64,000 nt of DNA from CAMBDS01 sp964355675 (GTDB lineage: Bacteria; Electryoneota; AABM5-125-24; Hatepunaeales; Hatepunaeaceae). The DNA lies in assembly GCA_964355675.1 (NCBI GenBank), contig CAYHEC010000006.1, positions 62,001 through 126,000 on the forward strand, in the 5' to 3' direction. Both the position numbers and the translations under genes were made by a program. Within the stretch, counting starts at the first letter, position 1. Every line of letters begins with the position of its first letter. The notes beneath the pieces are model-generated. The model did no database searches. It was not told the origin of the DNA and worked only from the letters and a program-made list of their open reading frames with translations. Positions 24,592 through 32,733 of this stretch are shown here, piece by piece.

Positions 24592-24999
24592 TTACTTTTC
24601 ACCAGCCAGTAAAATTGCTGCGGCTATGCCAAGTAAAACGCCGATTGTTTTACGAACCGTAATTGGTTCTCCGAAAATTAAAACGCCCGCGATCGCTATT
24701 CCAACTACATAAAGACTTGTCAATGGTACAATCACGCTGATCGGACCCGTATTAAGAGAAATATAAAAGAGTATTGTTCCAAGCGCCCCCAGAATTCCAG
24801 CGATCAGTCCGTACCAATTTCTAACGTCAGATCTCATTTGAAACGATGATGGTGCGATAATGACCATAATTAACAGCCCGACAAGCGCCGAAATTATCTC
24901 CAGTTTCTGCCAACCGATCCCTCGTATAGCGAATTTGACGGATACTCCCCACGCGGCCCACGTCAATGTGCAAAGCAGCGCCCAAACTTTCCAATGCAC
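24592..24999 (-). CDS. Half-size EamA/DMT-family membrane protein
   Basis: 135 residues starting at GTG 24999, with GGGAGAG upstream. Four to five membrane helices form a single EamA repeat; the closing part 'IFGEPITVRKTIGVLLGIAA' is typical of the family. Full DMT transporters have two such repeats, so this one would have to dimerise. The substrate is unknown; its neighbours suggest, weakly, a role in sugar or lipid export. The 30-base gap suggests one transcript with the nucleotidyltransferase. Confidence 0.85.
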   Translation of the reverse strand: MHWKVWALLCTLTWAAWGVSVKFAIRGIGWQKLEIISALVGLLIMVIIAPSSFQMRSDVRNWYGLIAGILGALGTILFYISLNTGPISVIVPLTSLYVVGIAIAGVLIFGEPITVRKTIGVLLGIAAAILLAGEK

Positions 25000-25388
25000 T
25001 CATGCTCTCCCGCAAAAGAGTTTTTGATTTTACCATTAATTTCGATTCTTAGAATTTAATAGTAACAATGGGCAGTGACAAGCAAGCTTTATCATTCTCT
25101 GCCAAATCAAGAAAACTCTTACTATAACAAGCGCACTTCCGATCAATAATGTTTCATCCGATTGGCAGAAGTTTTTCTTTAATCTCAGTATGAGGTTGCT
25201 TTACACGGAATTGAGCGGTGGAGTTGCACTTCAATCTCAAATATCCTATATTTAATACGGTACAAGTCGTAATCGCAATTGCCCTGTAGGCAAATATTCA
25301 CTGGCTTGAATCGTAGCACCTCGATACAAGAACGGCTTCACTAATTTTCTACTCAAGCAGTAAACAAAATAATTAAGTGGATGGTTTC
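25000..25388. other. Divergent intergenic region before the Ntn-hydrolase pair
   Basis: 389 AT-rich bases between the EamA gene (minus) and the first Ntn-hydrolase gene (plus). It should contain promoters for both. I see no tRNA, riboswitch or strong repeat; no Shine-Dalgarno is convincing ahead of 25389. Confidence 0.5.
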
Positions 25389-26909
25389 ATGAAGTACGGT
25401 CTGACAGCAAAGACACTTTTGGGCGTTGCACTACTGCTGTTGTCTGTCTTCAATCGCACCAATAGCTCGCATGATTTCTTTCCTTCATCTCCTGGTGAAG
25501 AAGAACTTCTGAGCAATTTGAATGAATGTACTACCGGTCTCGCCTCGGGAAATGCGACTCCGGACGGGAGACCTTTGCTTTGGAAGAATAGGGACGTCGG
25601 AAACGGCAATCAGGAGTTCCATTATTACGACGATGGCAGAATTCCTTTTATCTCTATCACTTATCGAAGTGAAGTTGATGAATATTATGGAGGCGTCAAT
25701 GCTGAAGGTTTTGCATTGGAAAATTCCAATTCATACAATCTTGAGAACGGACCCTACCATAACGGTTTCGTCAATGGCGGTGATGACGACGGGAAAATTC
25801 ATACTTTGGCTCTTTCGACCTGTCGAACTATCGAAGATTTCGATCGACTGCTCGATTCCACCAATACAGACGGCCGCACGTTAAACTGCAACTATGGCGC
25901 AATTGACGCATTTGGCGGCGCGGCAATGTTTGAAACAGGCGGTTATTCTTATACTCGTCATGATGCAATCGACGCTCCGGGCGGATTTCTTGTCCGTTCC
26001 AATTATAGCTATTCCGGAAATGGTCTCAACAACCGGCCTTCCTTTTGGGGACCTCATAGACACGACGCGGCTTATGAATTGTTCCTGCATGCCGTACGCA
26101 ATAACGAGCTGACCCCACTCTATCTTTTTCAGAAAGTCATTCGTGATATTTCTGTCGAAGGACTCGATCCCTACCCGCTTCCTTTCGACGGATACTTCGA
26201 CAACTATCCCTATGGTTGCATTCCTAACAATGAAGCCGTTTGCCGGTCAACCACTCGAGGCATCGTAGTCGTTCAAGGCGTCCACGCTGGTAGCCGACCC
26301 GACGATGCAATCCTATGGGCGATTGGCGGTTCACAACTGACTACTGTTGCCACACCGTTGTGGGTCAGGGCAGGCAATGTTCCTGTTGAGTATGATGGCG
26401 CTCTTGGTGGTCGTATTTGTAACCGAGGAAATGAGTTACTTAGCTGGGTCTATACCGATGGCAATTTTGGTCAAGCCGTGGACACTTGGAAACTCACCAA
26501 CCCTGATCGAACAGGTCTTTGGGATTTTACACTCCCACTCGAACAATGGGCATATGAGAAAACCCAACGCTTTGTTCACTCACCACAATTCAGTTATGAC
26601 CGGCTCGAGAGTTTTCAGGCAGAACTTGCCGCGCAAGTTGCAGACTCTCTCGAGGCTTGGCAACCATTCGCTATGATAAATGATATTGTCTCGCCAATAT
26701 TCGAAAACGGTGGCGTGACCCTCGCTTGGGGTGAAATTGAATATGAACGCAATGGAGTAGGCCCCCGCGAATTCCGAGTTCATCGATCGCCCGAACCATT
26801 CAGGAATGGCATCGTTGGCACTTTGCTATCGGTCGTCCAAGACCGTCGCTTCCATGACCAGCATCCGCTCCCTAATGGAGGTTATTACAAAATAGTTGCA
26901 TACTATTAA
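25389..26909 (+). CDS. Secreted Ntn-hydrolase-like protein, C45/choloylglycine type (Cys nucleophile)
   Basis: 506 residues from the ATG at 25389 (a GTG at 25377 is also in frame). A signal peptide ('YGLTAKTLLGVALLLLSVF') is followed by 'LNECTTGLASGNATPDGRPL' then 'LWKNRD'. Cys47, followed by Thr and the downstream DGRPLLWKNRD block, is the pattern of N-terminal-nucleophile amidases of the C45 (acyl-CoA:6-aminopenicillanate acyltransferase) and choloylglycine families, activated by cleavage just before Cys. The last 80 residues look like a fibronectin-III-type domain ('GPREFRVHRSPEPF'). The substrate is unknown. The paralog follows directly. Confidence 0.75.
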   Translation: MKYGLTAKTLLGVALLLLSVFNRTNSSHDFFPSSPGEEELLSNLNECTTGLASGNATPDGRPLLWKNRDVGNGNQEFHYYDDGRIPFISITYRSEVDEYYGGVNAEGFALENSNSYNLENGPYHNGFVNGGDDDGKIHTLALSTCRTIEDFDRLLDSTNTDGRTLNCNYGAIDAFGGAAMFETGGYSYTRHDAIDAPGGFLVRSNYSYSGNGLNNRPSFWGPHRHDAAYELFLHAVRNNELTPLYLFQKVIRDISVEGLDPYPLPFDGYFDNYPYGCIPNNEAVCRSTTRGIVVVQGVHAGSRPDDAILWAIGGSQLTTVATPLWVRAGNVPVEYDGALGGRICNRGNELLSWVYTDGNFGQAVDTWKLTNPDRTGLWDFTLPLEQWAYEKTQRFVHSPQFSYDRLESFQAELAAQVADSLEAWQPFAMINDIVSPIFENGGVTLAWGEIEYERNGVGPREFRVHRSPEPFRNGIVGTLLSVVQDRRFHDQHPLPNGGYYKIVAYY

Positions 26910-27015
26910 TCGATGTCCGATTCATGATTTAGCAATCTTGACTCTATTTTCAAATATCATTACATTGCCCAGCATATTTATTGATATTCAACTTTGCCAG
27001 TAAAGGGAAGTCCCG

Positions 27016-28527
27016 TTGACCCGACGATTTGTTCCCGCAATCTTCCTGTCCATTTGTCTCGCCATACCGTTGTTGAGAGGTCCATCCCCAGAGGCAGATT
27101 TCGATTATGGAGACCAGCCAAACGAGCCTATTCTGGAAGGTCTTAACGAAACTTCCTCAGGCTTGGCCTCTGGCTCAGCTACCCCCGATGGACGGCCCCT
27201 CCTCTGGAAAAGCCGCGACCGAGGGGGCACTGCCCCTGTCGAATTCCATTACTACGACGATGGCCGCATTCCTTTCATTGCCGTCACCGATGAAAATAGC
27301 ACCACTACCTACTACGGCGGTCTGAACGCCCTTGGATTCGGTCTGGAAAATACTGACGCCCATAATATCCAACATGGCCAACACAATGATGGGCGGGTTA
27401 TTCTGGATGCACTTGCTCAATGCCGCACAGTTGACGATCTTGCCGGATTGCTGGACTCAGCAGACCAAGTTGATGAATTTGGTCGGTATGGGTACACTTA
27501 TGGTTGCATCGATGCTTATGGAGGCGCGGCAATCTATGAAGCATTCCAGCGTGGCCATCGACGCTACGACGCCATAGACTCGCCCGATGGAATTCTCATA
27601 CGTTCCAACTATGCCTATCAGGGAGATGACCCGGCCGGCAATCCTAACACCTATGGATTGCACCGTCATAACCGAATAATGCAACTTTTTCGTGCCGCCC
27701 ATGCACGGGGCGAACTTAACGCCCAATACATTATGCAAACCGTTGCACGCGACCTGACAATCGATAAATTTAGTCCCTACCCTCTGCCTTTCCGTGGTTA
27801 TTACTCAAATGGAAATCAAAGCTTGCCTTACGGATGCATCGACAACAATACAGCTGTTTGTCGTTCCACAACCACCGCCGTGATGGTAGCACAAGGTGTT
27901 CGCGACGGAGAAAGGCCTGACAATGCAATTCTTTGGTCGATGAATGGTTCACCCGTCGCTGGAATAATGACGCCGCTATGGGTCCGGGCAGGTTCGACCC
28001 CGGTTGAATACGACGGCAGAGACTCCAGCCGTATCAATGGTCGAATAATCCAATTATACAATATTATCTATGGGACATTTCCTGGCGCTGTTGATACCTG
28101 GCTACTCACAAATCCTCAAGGTACAGGACTTTGGGACTTTCTCCTCCCCTTGGAAAGATCGGTGTTCGCCAAAACGGAACGATTCATAAGTTCTCCACAA
28201 TTCAGCCTTGACAGGCTTGAAGGCTTCCAGAACGAAATGGCCCAACAAATCGCCGACTCACTCGAACGATGGAAACCAACCCATAATATCACCGAAGTTG
28301 CTAATCCTATTTTCTGGAGAAGCAATCTTATTCTGGCGTGGGGCGTTCCTAATCTTGAGGGGAGGGAGGCCGGAGTTGTACCCCGTGGATATGATATCTT
28401 CCGTTCGCCTGTTCCATTTCGAGAAGCCGAGACCGGCATAAAGCTTGCAACTGTGCAGGAACCAGAATTTACTGACACCGCCCCACTCGCGGATGGTGGA
28501 TTCTATAAGATCGTTGCATTCTACTAA
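27016..28527 (+). CDS. Secreted Ntn-hydrolase paralog lacking the Cys nucleophile
   Basis: 503 residues from TTG 27016, preceded by AAGGGAAG. It is clearly homologous to the upstream gene along its full length ('EFHYYDDGRIPFI', 'GCIDAYGGAAIYE', 'CRSTTTAVMVAQGV', 'VDTWLLTNPQGTGLWDF'). At the nucleophile position it reads 'LNETSSGLASG': Thr46 replaces Cys. Either the nucleophile has become Thr/Ser, which other Ntn hydrolases use, or this copy is an inactive pseudoenzyme. The signal peptide and C-terminal FN3-like domain are kept. Confidence 0.75.
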   Translation: MTRRFVPAIFLSICLAIPLLRGPSPEADFDYGDQPNEPILEGLNETSSGLASGSATPDGRPLLWKSRDRGGTAPVEFHYYDDGRIPFIAVTDENSTTTYYGGLNALGFGLENTDAHNIQHGQHNDGRVILDALAQCRTVDDLAGLLDSADQVDEFGRYGYTYGCIDAYGGAAIYEAFQRGHRRYDAIDSPDGILIRSNYAYQGDDPAGNPNTYGLHRHNRIMQLFRAAHARGELNAQYIMQTVARDLTIDKFSPYPLPFRGYYSNGNQSLPYGCIDNNTAVCRSTTTAVMVAQGVRDGERPDNAILWSMNGSPVAGIMTPLWVRAGSTPVEYDGRDSSRINGRIIQLYNIIYGTFPGAVDTWLLTNPQGTGLWDFLLPLERSVFAKTERFISSPQFSLDRLEGFQNEMAQQIADSLERWKPTHNITEVANPIFWRSNLILAWGVPNLEGREAGVVPRGYDIFRSPVPFREAETGIKLATVQEPEFTDTAPLADGGFYKIVAFY

Positions 28528-28893
28528 ATGCGGGAGCGGGAATTGTATCGATCTCTCATACCGGCGAAACAGACTATCCGAGAATATCAAAAAAGCCTAA
28601 ACGCTCTCATACCGGCGAAAGCCGGTATCAATTCCTTAAAGGTCGTTATGATACGTGGATCCCGACTTTCAGCGGGATGAGAGCATACGAATCTTATATG
28701 CATTCTCAGACAGTCTCAGAAAGCCGCCATGAGAGCATTTTGGGCATTTTTAGCATTCTGAAATAGACCCTTTGGGGTTGACGCCACCTAAATTATGTTG
28801 TAAAACAAAGCTGTCAACCCTCTGGATTGACAGCTTTGTCGTGAAACGGCTTTGCACCCTCAACCTCACACGGTTGACAGCTGATTTCGGTTT
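28528..28893. repeat. Palindrome-rich region between convergent genes
   Basis: Holds several hairpins. ATACCGGCGAAAGCCGGTAT (28609-28628) and, inverted about 55 bases further on, ATCCCG/CGGGAT (28659-28678), each joined to GCTCTCAT or its complement, form a nested pair over 28603-28684. At 28805-28839 a 13-bp stem (ACAAAGCTGTCAA/TTGACAGCTTTGT) could terminate both convergent transcripts. A 24-base element lies at 28857-28880. No gene is seen. Confidence 0.75.
28857..28880. repeat. 24-base palindromic repeat downstream of glnA
   Basis: CCCTCAACC, six bases, GGTTGACAG: 9+6+9 geometry with one mismatch. A 23-base relative (CTGTCAACC...TTGACAG) lies at 28811-28833 within the stronger hairpin. 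Confidence 0.7.
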
Positions 28894-30216
28894 CTATAGT
28901 ACCGAAAGATACCTGCCGATTTCATAATCCGTTACATGTGTGCGGTAGTCATCCCACTCGATCATTTTGTTCTCGATGAACTTCTCGAAAACATGATCTC
29001 CCAGCGCCTCCCGAACAAGACTGCTTCCAGCTGTCAGATCGATAGCTTCTTTTAAACTTCCGGGCAGTGAACCAATCCCACGATTATCCCGTTCTGCGTC
29101 TGTCATGTGGTAGATATCCTCTTCTATCGGTTCCGGAGGGGTCAAATTCTCTTCGATCCCTTTCAACCCGGCCGCCAACATGACTGAGAAGGCGAGGTAA
29201 GGATTAGTGGCCGGATCAGGGCTCCGAAGCTCGATTCGCGTCGATTTCTCTTTACCAACGCGAATGCGGGGAACTCGAACTAAAGCGGAGCGATTCATCT
29301 GCCCCCAGGAAATGTAAACCGGAGCCTCGTAACCGGGAACGAGACGCTTGTAGGAATTAACTGTCTGATTCAGGATCGACGTCATCTCAGGAACGTATTT
29401 GAGAATCCCGGCCATATAACTAAGTGCGGTCTTAGAAAGATAATAAGTTCCATCAGGTTCAAAAAAGGCATTTCGGTCGCCTTTGAACAGTGACTGATGA
29501 ACGTGCATTCCCGACCCATTTTCACCATAAATAGGTTTTGGCATAAAGGTCGCATAATATCCCTCCTTGCGAGCTACTTCCTTCACAATAAAACGATACG
29601 TAAGGCAACGTTCGGCCATCACCAGAGCGGTGTTGAACTGCAGATCTATCTCATGCTGTGATGGAGCCACCTCGTGATGCGAATACTCAACCGAGATTCC
29701 CATTTCTTCGAGCGCAAAGATTGTGTTCTTCCGTAAAACCGTCCCTACCTCATTGATCGAACTGTCGAAGTAGCCGCCGCGATCAAGAATCTCGGTTCCA
29801 CTACTGTTCTTGAAATAGAAGAATTCCAGTTCCGGTCCGACAAAAAAAGTATATCCCAACGAGGATGCCTTCTCAAGGTTGCGTCTGAGTACATAACGCG
29901 GATCGCCCGGGTAGGGTGATTTATCAGGAGCCCTTAAATCACAGAACATTCGTGCTGATTTATAGCTCCCATTACTAGGAAATATAGCAAAACTCGTTGG
30001 ATCTGGATGCGCCATCAAATCGGATTCGTGGATCCGAGCAAATCCCTCAATCGATGATCCGTCGAATCCCATTCCTTCGTCGAAAGCGTCTTTAAGTTCT
30101 CGCGCTGGAAGTGCGAATCCCTTTATTTGACCAAGAATATCTGCAAACCAAAGTCTGATAATCTCTATCTTTTGATCGTGAACTATGCGTAAAACGCCTT
30201 CTTTGTCGAGGGCCAT
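28894..30216 (-). CDS. glnA: Glutamine synthetase, type I-alpha
   Basis: 440 residues, the length of the Bacillus-type (GSI-alpha) enzyme. It makes glutamine from glutamate, ammonia and ATP. 'FDGSSIEGFARIHESDL' contains the arginine (Arg61) linked to feedback inhibition in alpha enzymes; the catalytic blocks 'GPELEFFYF', 'HEVAPSQHEIDL', 'KPIYGENGSGMHVHQS' and 'RVPRIRVGKEKSTRIELRSP' are intact. The adenylylation loop of beta enzymes (Tyr in NLYDLP) is absent; the region reads 'EEDIYHM'. GGAGA precedes the ATG. Upstream, 30217-30494 is a divergent promoter region containing a 26-base repeat. Confidence 0.96.
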   Translation of the reverse strand: MALDKEGVLRIVHDQKIEIIRLWFADILGQIKGFALPARELKDAFDEGMGFDGSSIEGFARIHESDLMAHPDPTSFAIFPSNGSYKSARMFCDLRAPDKSPYPGDPRYVLRRNLEKASSLGYTFFVGPELEFFYFKNSSGTEILDRGGYFDSSINEVGTVLRKNTIFALEEMGISVEYSHHEVAPSQHEIDLQFNTALVMAERCLTYRFIVKEVARKEGYYATFMPKPIYGENGSGMHVHQSLFKGDRNAFFEPDGTYYLSKTALSYMAGILKYVPEMTSILNQTVNSYKRLVPGYEAPVYISWGQMNRSALVRVPRIRVGKEKSTRIELRSPDPATNPYLAFSVMLAAGLKGIEENLTPPEPIEEDIYHMTDAERDNRGIGSLPGSLKEAIDLTAGSSLVREALGDHVFEKFIENKMIEWDDYRTHVTDYEIGRYLSVL

Positions 30217-30240
30217 TTTCTCTCCAGTTGTTTTATTGTT

Positions 30241-30266
30241 GTCGTAAGGTGTTCACACCCTGCGAG
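30241..30266. repeat. 26-base palindromic repeat (11+4+11), glnA upstream
   Basis: GTCGTAAGGTG, TTCA, CACCCTGCGAG. Related 26-mers lie at 32677-32702 and 61031-61056 (reverse orientation), the latter also just upstream of a minus-strand gene start. Confidence 0.75.
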
Positions 30267-30494
30267 TGATTTTGATTCTGTTTTGTCTTTAGAGTAATAA
30301 TACGTGCTATCCGTTAATGAGTGGGAATAAATGCCATGTTTTTGCATCAAACATCAACTGGAGTTGTTTCCAATCGAACAATCCAAGGCATTTTTCACGT
30401 TCAAATGAGCGTTATCCCTCTCCAGTACCGCGAATAGTTGTGAAATTCAAAACATTCTCATTATAATGAAGGGATAATATACAGCGAGGTTACG

Positions 30495-31490
30495 ATGAGA
30501 AGAAGAATTATCGGGAATATCGTTATTATCACCGTCATTTTCACGGTGGCGATGATTACCGAACAACATAAATCAGACGGTTCTCTCTCTCTGGACTCCC
30601 CATCACCTGCGCTGGGGAAAATGGTCGCAACCGCGTTCCATCAAGCCCTAAGCGATCCTTACTTTGCGCCGATTGAGAAATTAACGGCATACCTCGACCG
30701 ACATCCGGGTATGTCGGCGATCACGGTCGATATGTTGAGCAAATGGGCTCCTGACGATGAAATTCCTACTTGTTTCGTCTGGAACACCGATGGCTCCAAA
30801 TTTCAACTGGATCACGGGGCAGATCCGGAAATCGTCGATGGAATCGTCGTCAAGTTACGCGAGGGACTTTTAAAAGTAAATCCCAACCAGCTTCTTTATT
30901 TGAAATTCTTAAAGGTCAACGGCGAGAAATTCTGGCTCGGATTTATTCGAATTCCATTGGGATCCGCTCAACCAACCCAGATGGCAGGCGCTTTTTTTTC
31001 CATGGATCGATATATCGAAAGCGATGTCCCCCGACTTATCAATGAGATGATCAACCGTCCACGCTTCCCGCTTGCAGTTTTTCAAGCTGACTCCAAATTA
31101 CTTGGCGAACTGTCCGGCAGTCATCTCTCTATGCGAATTTTACGAGAAAACGGCGACGTCTATTTCCAACGCGGAAGGACCTTCGATAAAAGCAAACTGA
31201 TCTACTCCGAATCCCAATATTTTCCTAAGCCGATCGTTGCCATGATGGAGGGCTGGGATCTACAAATTTTCAGCGCCAATGCGGAAGGCACCCCCGCCTC
31301 TGAATCGACCTCCTTCCATTGGATTTTATATTCCTTGGCTACACTCCTGCTTTCGGGTGTTTGGTGGATCGGTACTCGTGCGACCAGCGTACCGGTTCAT
31401 TTGAATCCCACAATTAATTATCCTCCAGCAAGACCGAGCCAAAGGCATCGGTCTGAACAAATTAATAATAATAACAATGACCAGAATTGA
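30495..31490 (+). CDS. Orphan membrane sensor-like protein with Asn-rich tail
   Basis: 331 residues: N-terminal membrane helix ('IGNIVIITVIFTVAMI'), an extracytoplasmic domain of about 250 residues, a second membrane helix ('FHWILYSLATLLLSGVWWIG') and a short cytoplasmic tail ending in five Asn. The layout equals the sensor half of a two-component kinase, but no HAMP, kinase or cyclase domain follows. GAGG precedes the ATG. The AAT-rich end overlaps the start of hisC by 14 bases, so hisC is translated in its wake. Family not recognised. Confidence 0.75.
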   Translation: MRRRIIGNIVIITVIFTVAMITEQHKSDGSLSLDSPSPALGKMVATAFHQALSDPYFAPIEKLTAYLDRHPGMSAITVDMLSKWAPDDEIPTCFVWNTDGSKFQLDHGADPEIVDGIVVKLREGLLKVNPNQLLYLKFLKVNGEKFWLGFIRIPLGSAQPTQMAGAFFSMDRYIESDVPRLINEMINRPRFPLAVFQADSKLLGELSGSHLSMRILRENGDVYFQRGRTFDKSKLIYSESQYFPKPIVAMMEGWDLQIFSANAEGTPASESTSFHWILYSLATLLLSGVWWIGTRATSVPVHLNPTINYPPARPSQRHRSEQINNNNNDQN

Positions 31491-32583
31491 ACTCCCAGAA
31501 TTTACCCGCCCAATTGTTAATGATATATCCCCATACGAACCGGGCAAACCAATCTCAGAAGTCCAGCGTGAATATGGGCTTAAGGATGTAATCAAGCTGG
31601 CGTCTAACGAAAATCCTTTAGGACCTTCGCCGAAAGCCATAGAAGCAATCCGATCAGTACTGACGGATCTTCACCGGTACCCCGATGGAGCTGGCTACTA
31701 CTTGAAGGAAAAGCTTTCTGTCAGGTTAGCCGTGCCACCGGAATGGATTGTGCTCGGAAACGGTTCCACCGAATTGGTCGAACTGGTAACCGAAGCCTTC
31801 GTGGGCGAGGGCGATGAAGCTGTCATCGGTCGGTACGAGTTCTTCAAATACCGTATTGCTGTTCAGCTAATGAACGGCTGTACTGTTTGGGCCGAGATGC
31901 CCGACCTGCAGTATGACGTCGATGAATTTCTCTACAAAATCTCGCCTCTCACGAAAGTTTTATTCGTCGCCAACCCGAATAATCCGACCGGTACGATGAT
32001 GAACGCCGCTCAAGCAGACCGATTGATGGAGCGGATCCCGGAAAATATCGTCACTGTGTTCGATGAGGCCTATTATGATTATCGTGATGTTGTGAACTAC
32101 CCTGACATTATGAAATACGTGCGATCCGGAAGAAACGTCGTCATAATGCGCACGTTCTCTAAATCGTATGGACTGGCGGGACTCAGGATAGGTTACGCAA
32201 TAACCTCTCCGGCAATAGCGCAAGCCATGAACACAGTACGGGAGGCTTTCAATGTCAACACTCTCGGACAGGTTGGCGCGATAGCGGCTTTGGACGATCA
32301 CGAGTTCCTGAAACGAGGAGTCGAACTGAACGAGGTGGGCAAGCAATATTATTATCGTGAGTTGACACGACTTGGCTTAGACTACATCCCAACTGGCGCA
32401 AATTTTGTGTTAATGAAGACCCGTATTCTCGGACGGGAGCTTTTTCAACGGTTGCTAAAGCGGGGGGTAATCATCAGACCGGTTGATGGATATGGGTTAA
32501 GCGAATACGTGCGGGTTTCGATAGGATTACCAGAGGAAAATGCGCGATTTATCGACGAACTGGCGTTAGTTCTTGACATCTGA
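31477..32583 (+). CDS. hisC: Histidinol-phosphate aminotransferase
   Basis: 368 residues, fold-type I PLP enzyme. 'IKLASNENPLGPSPKAIEAI' at the start and 'VFDEAYYDYRD' and 'RTFSKSYGLAGLRIGYA' (PLP lysine Lys229) identify HisC, which transaminates imidazole-acetol phosphate in histidine synthesis. No other his gene is nearby, so it may also serve aromatic amino acids. The ATG is inside the end of the upstream gene and has no Shine-Dalgarno. An intrinsic-terminator-like hairpin follows. Confidence 0.92.
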   Translation: MTRIELPEFTRPIVNDISPYEPGKPISEVQREYGLKDVIKLASNENPLGPSPKAIEAIRSVLTDLHRYPDGAGYYLKEKLSVRLAVPPEWIVLGNGSTELVELVTEAFVGEGDEAVIGRYEFFKYRIAVQLMNGCTVWAEMPDLQYDVDEFLYKISPLTKVLFVANPNNPTGTMMNAAQADRLMERIPENIVTVFDEAYYDYRDVVNYPDIMKYVRSGRNVVIMRTFSKSYGLAGLRIGYAITSPAIAQAMNTVREAFNVNTLGQVGAIAALDDHEFLKRGVELNEVGKQYYYRELTRLGLDYIPTGANFVLMKTRILGRELFQRLLKRGVIIRPVDGYGLSEYVRVSIGLPEENARFIDELALVLDI

Positions 32584-32602
32584 TATTGTACAGCAAATAA
32601 CA

Positions 32603-32637
32603 ACAAAGAGCCGCTTCCCGAGGGGGCGGCTCTTTGT
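32603..32637 (+). terminator. hisC terminator hairpin
   Basis: Twelve-bp stem ACAAAGAGCCGC / GCGGCTCTTTGT starting 19 bases after the hisC stop. The U-rich side is short but the stem is strong. Confidence 0.75.
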
Positions 32638-32644
32638 CTCTTGG

Positions 32645-32733
32645 AGGGCGGGGTTTTAACCCGCCCTTTCCATTTTGCCGCAGGGTGTCCGCACCCTGCG
32701 GCAATGTAGGGGCGCAAGGCCTTGCGCCCCTAC
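32645..32733. repeat. Three adjacent palindromes, the last supplying a stop codon
   Basis: 32645-32667 (AGGGCGGG/CCCGCCCT), 32675-32704 (TTGCCGCAGGGTG/CACCCTGCGGCAA, core a 26-mer of the 30241 family) and 32706-32733, a 28-bp perfect palindrome with arm GTAGGGGCGCAAGG. The last overlaps the TAG stop (32730-32732) of the minus-strand T9SS cargo gene. Its relatives are at 42428-42455 and, inside a gene, 44036-44063. Confidence 0.85.

Noticed and set aside
25000..25388. Possible tRNA or structured RNA in the divergent gap
   Set aside because: No cloverleaf, no T-loop motif and no strong hairpin could be made.
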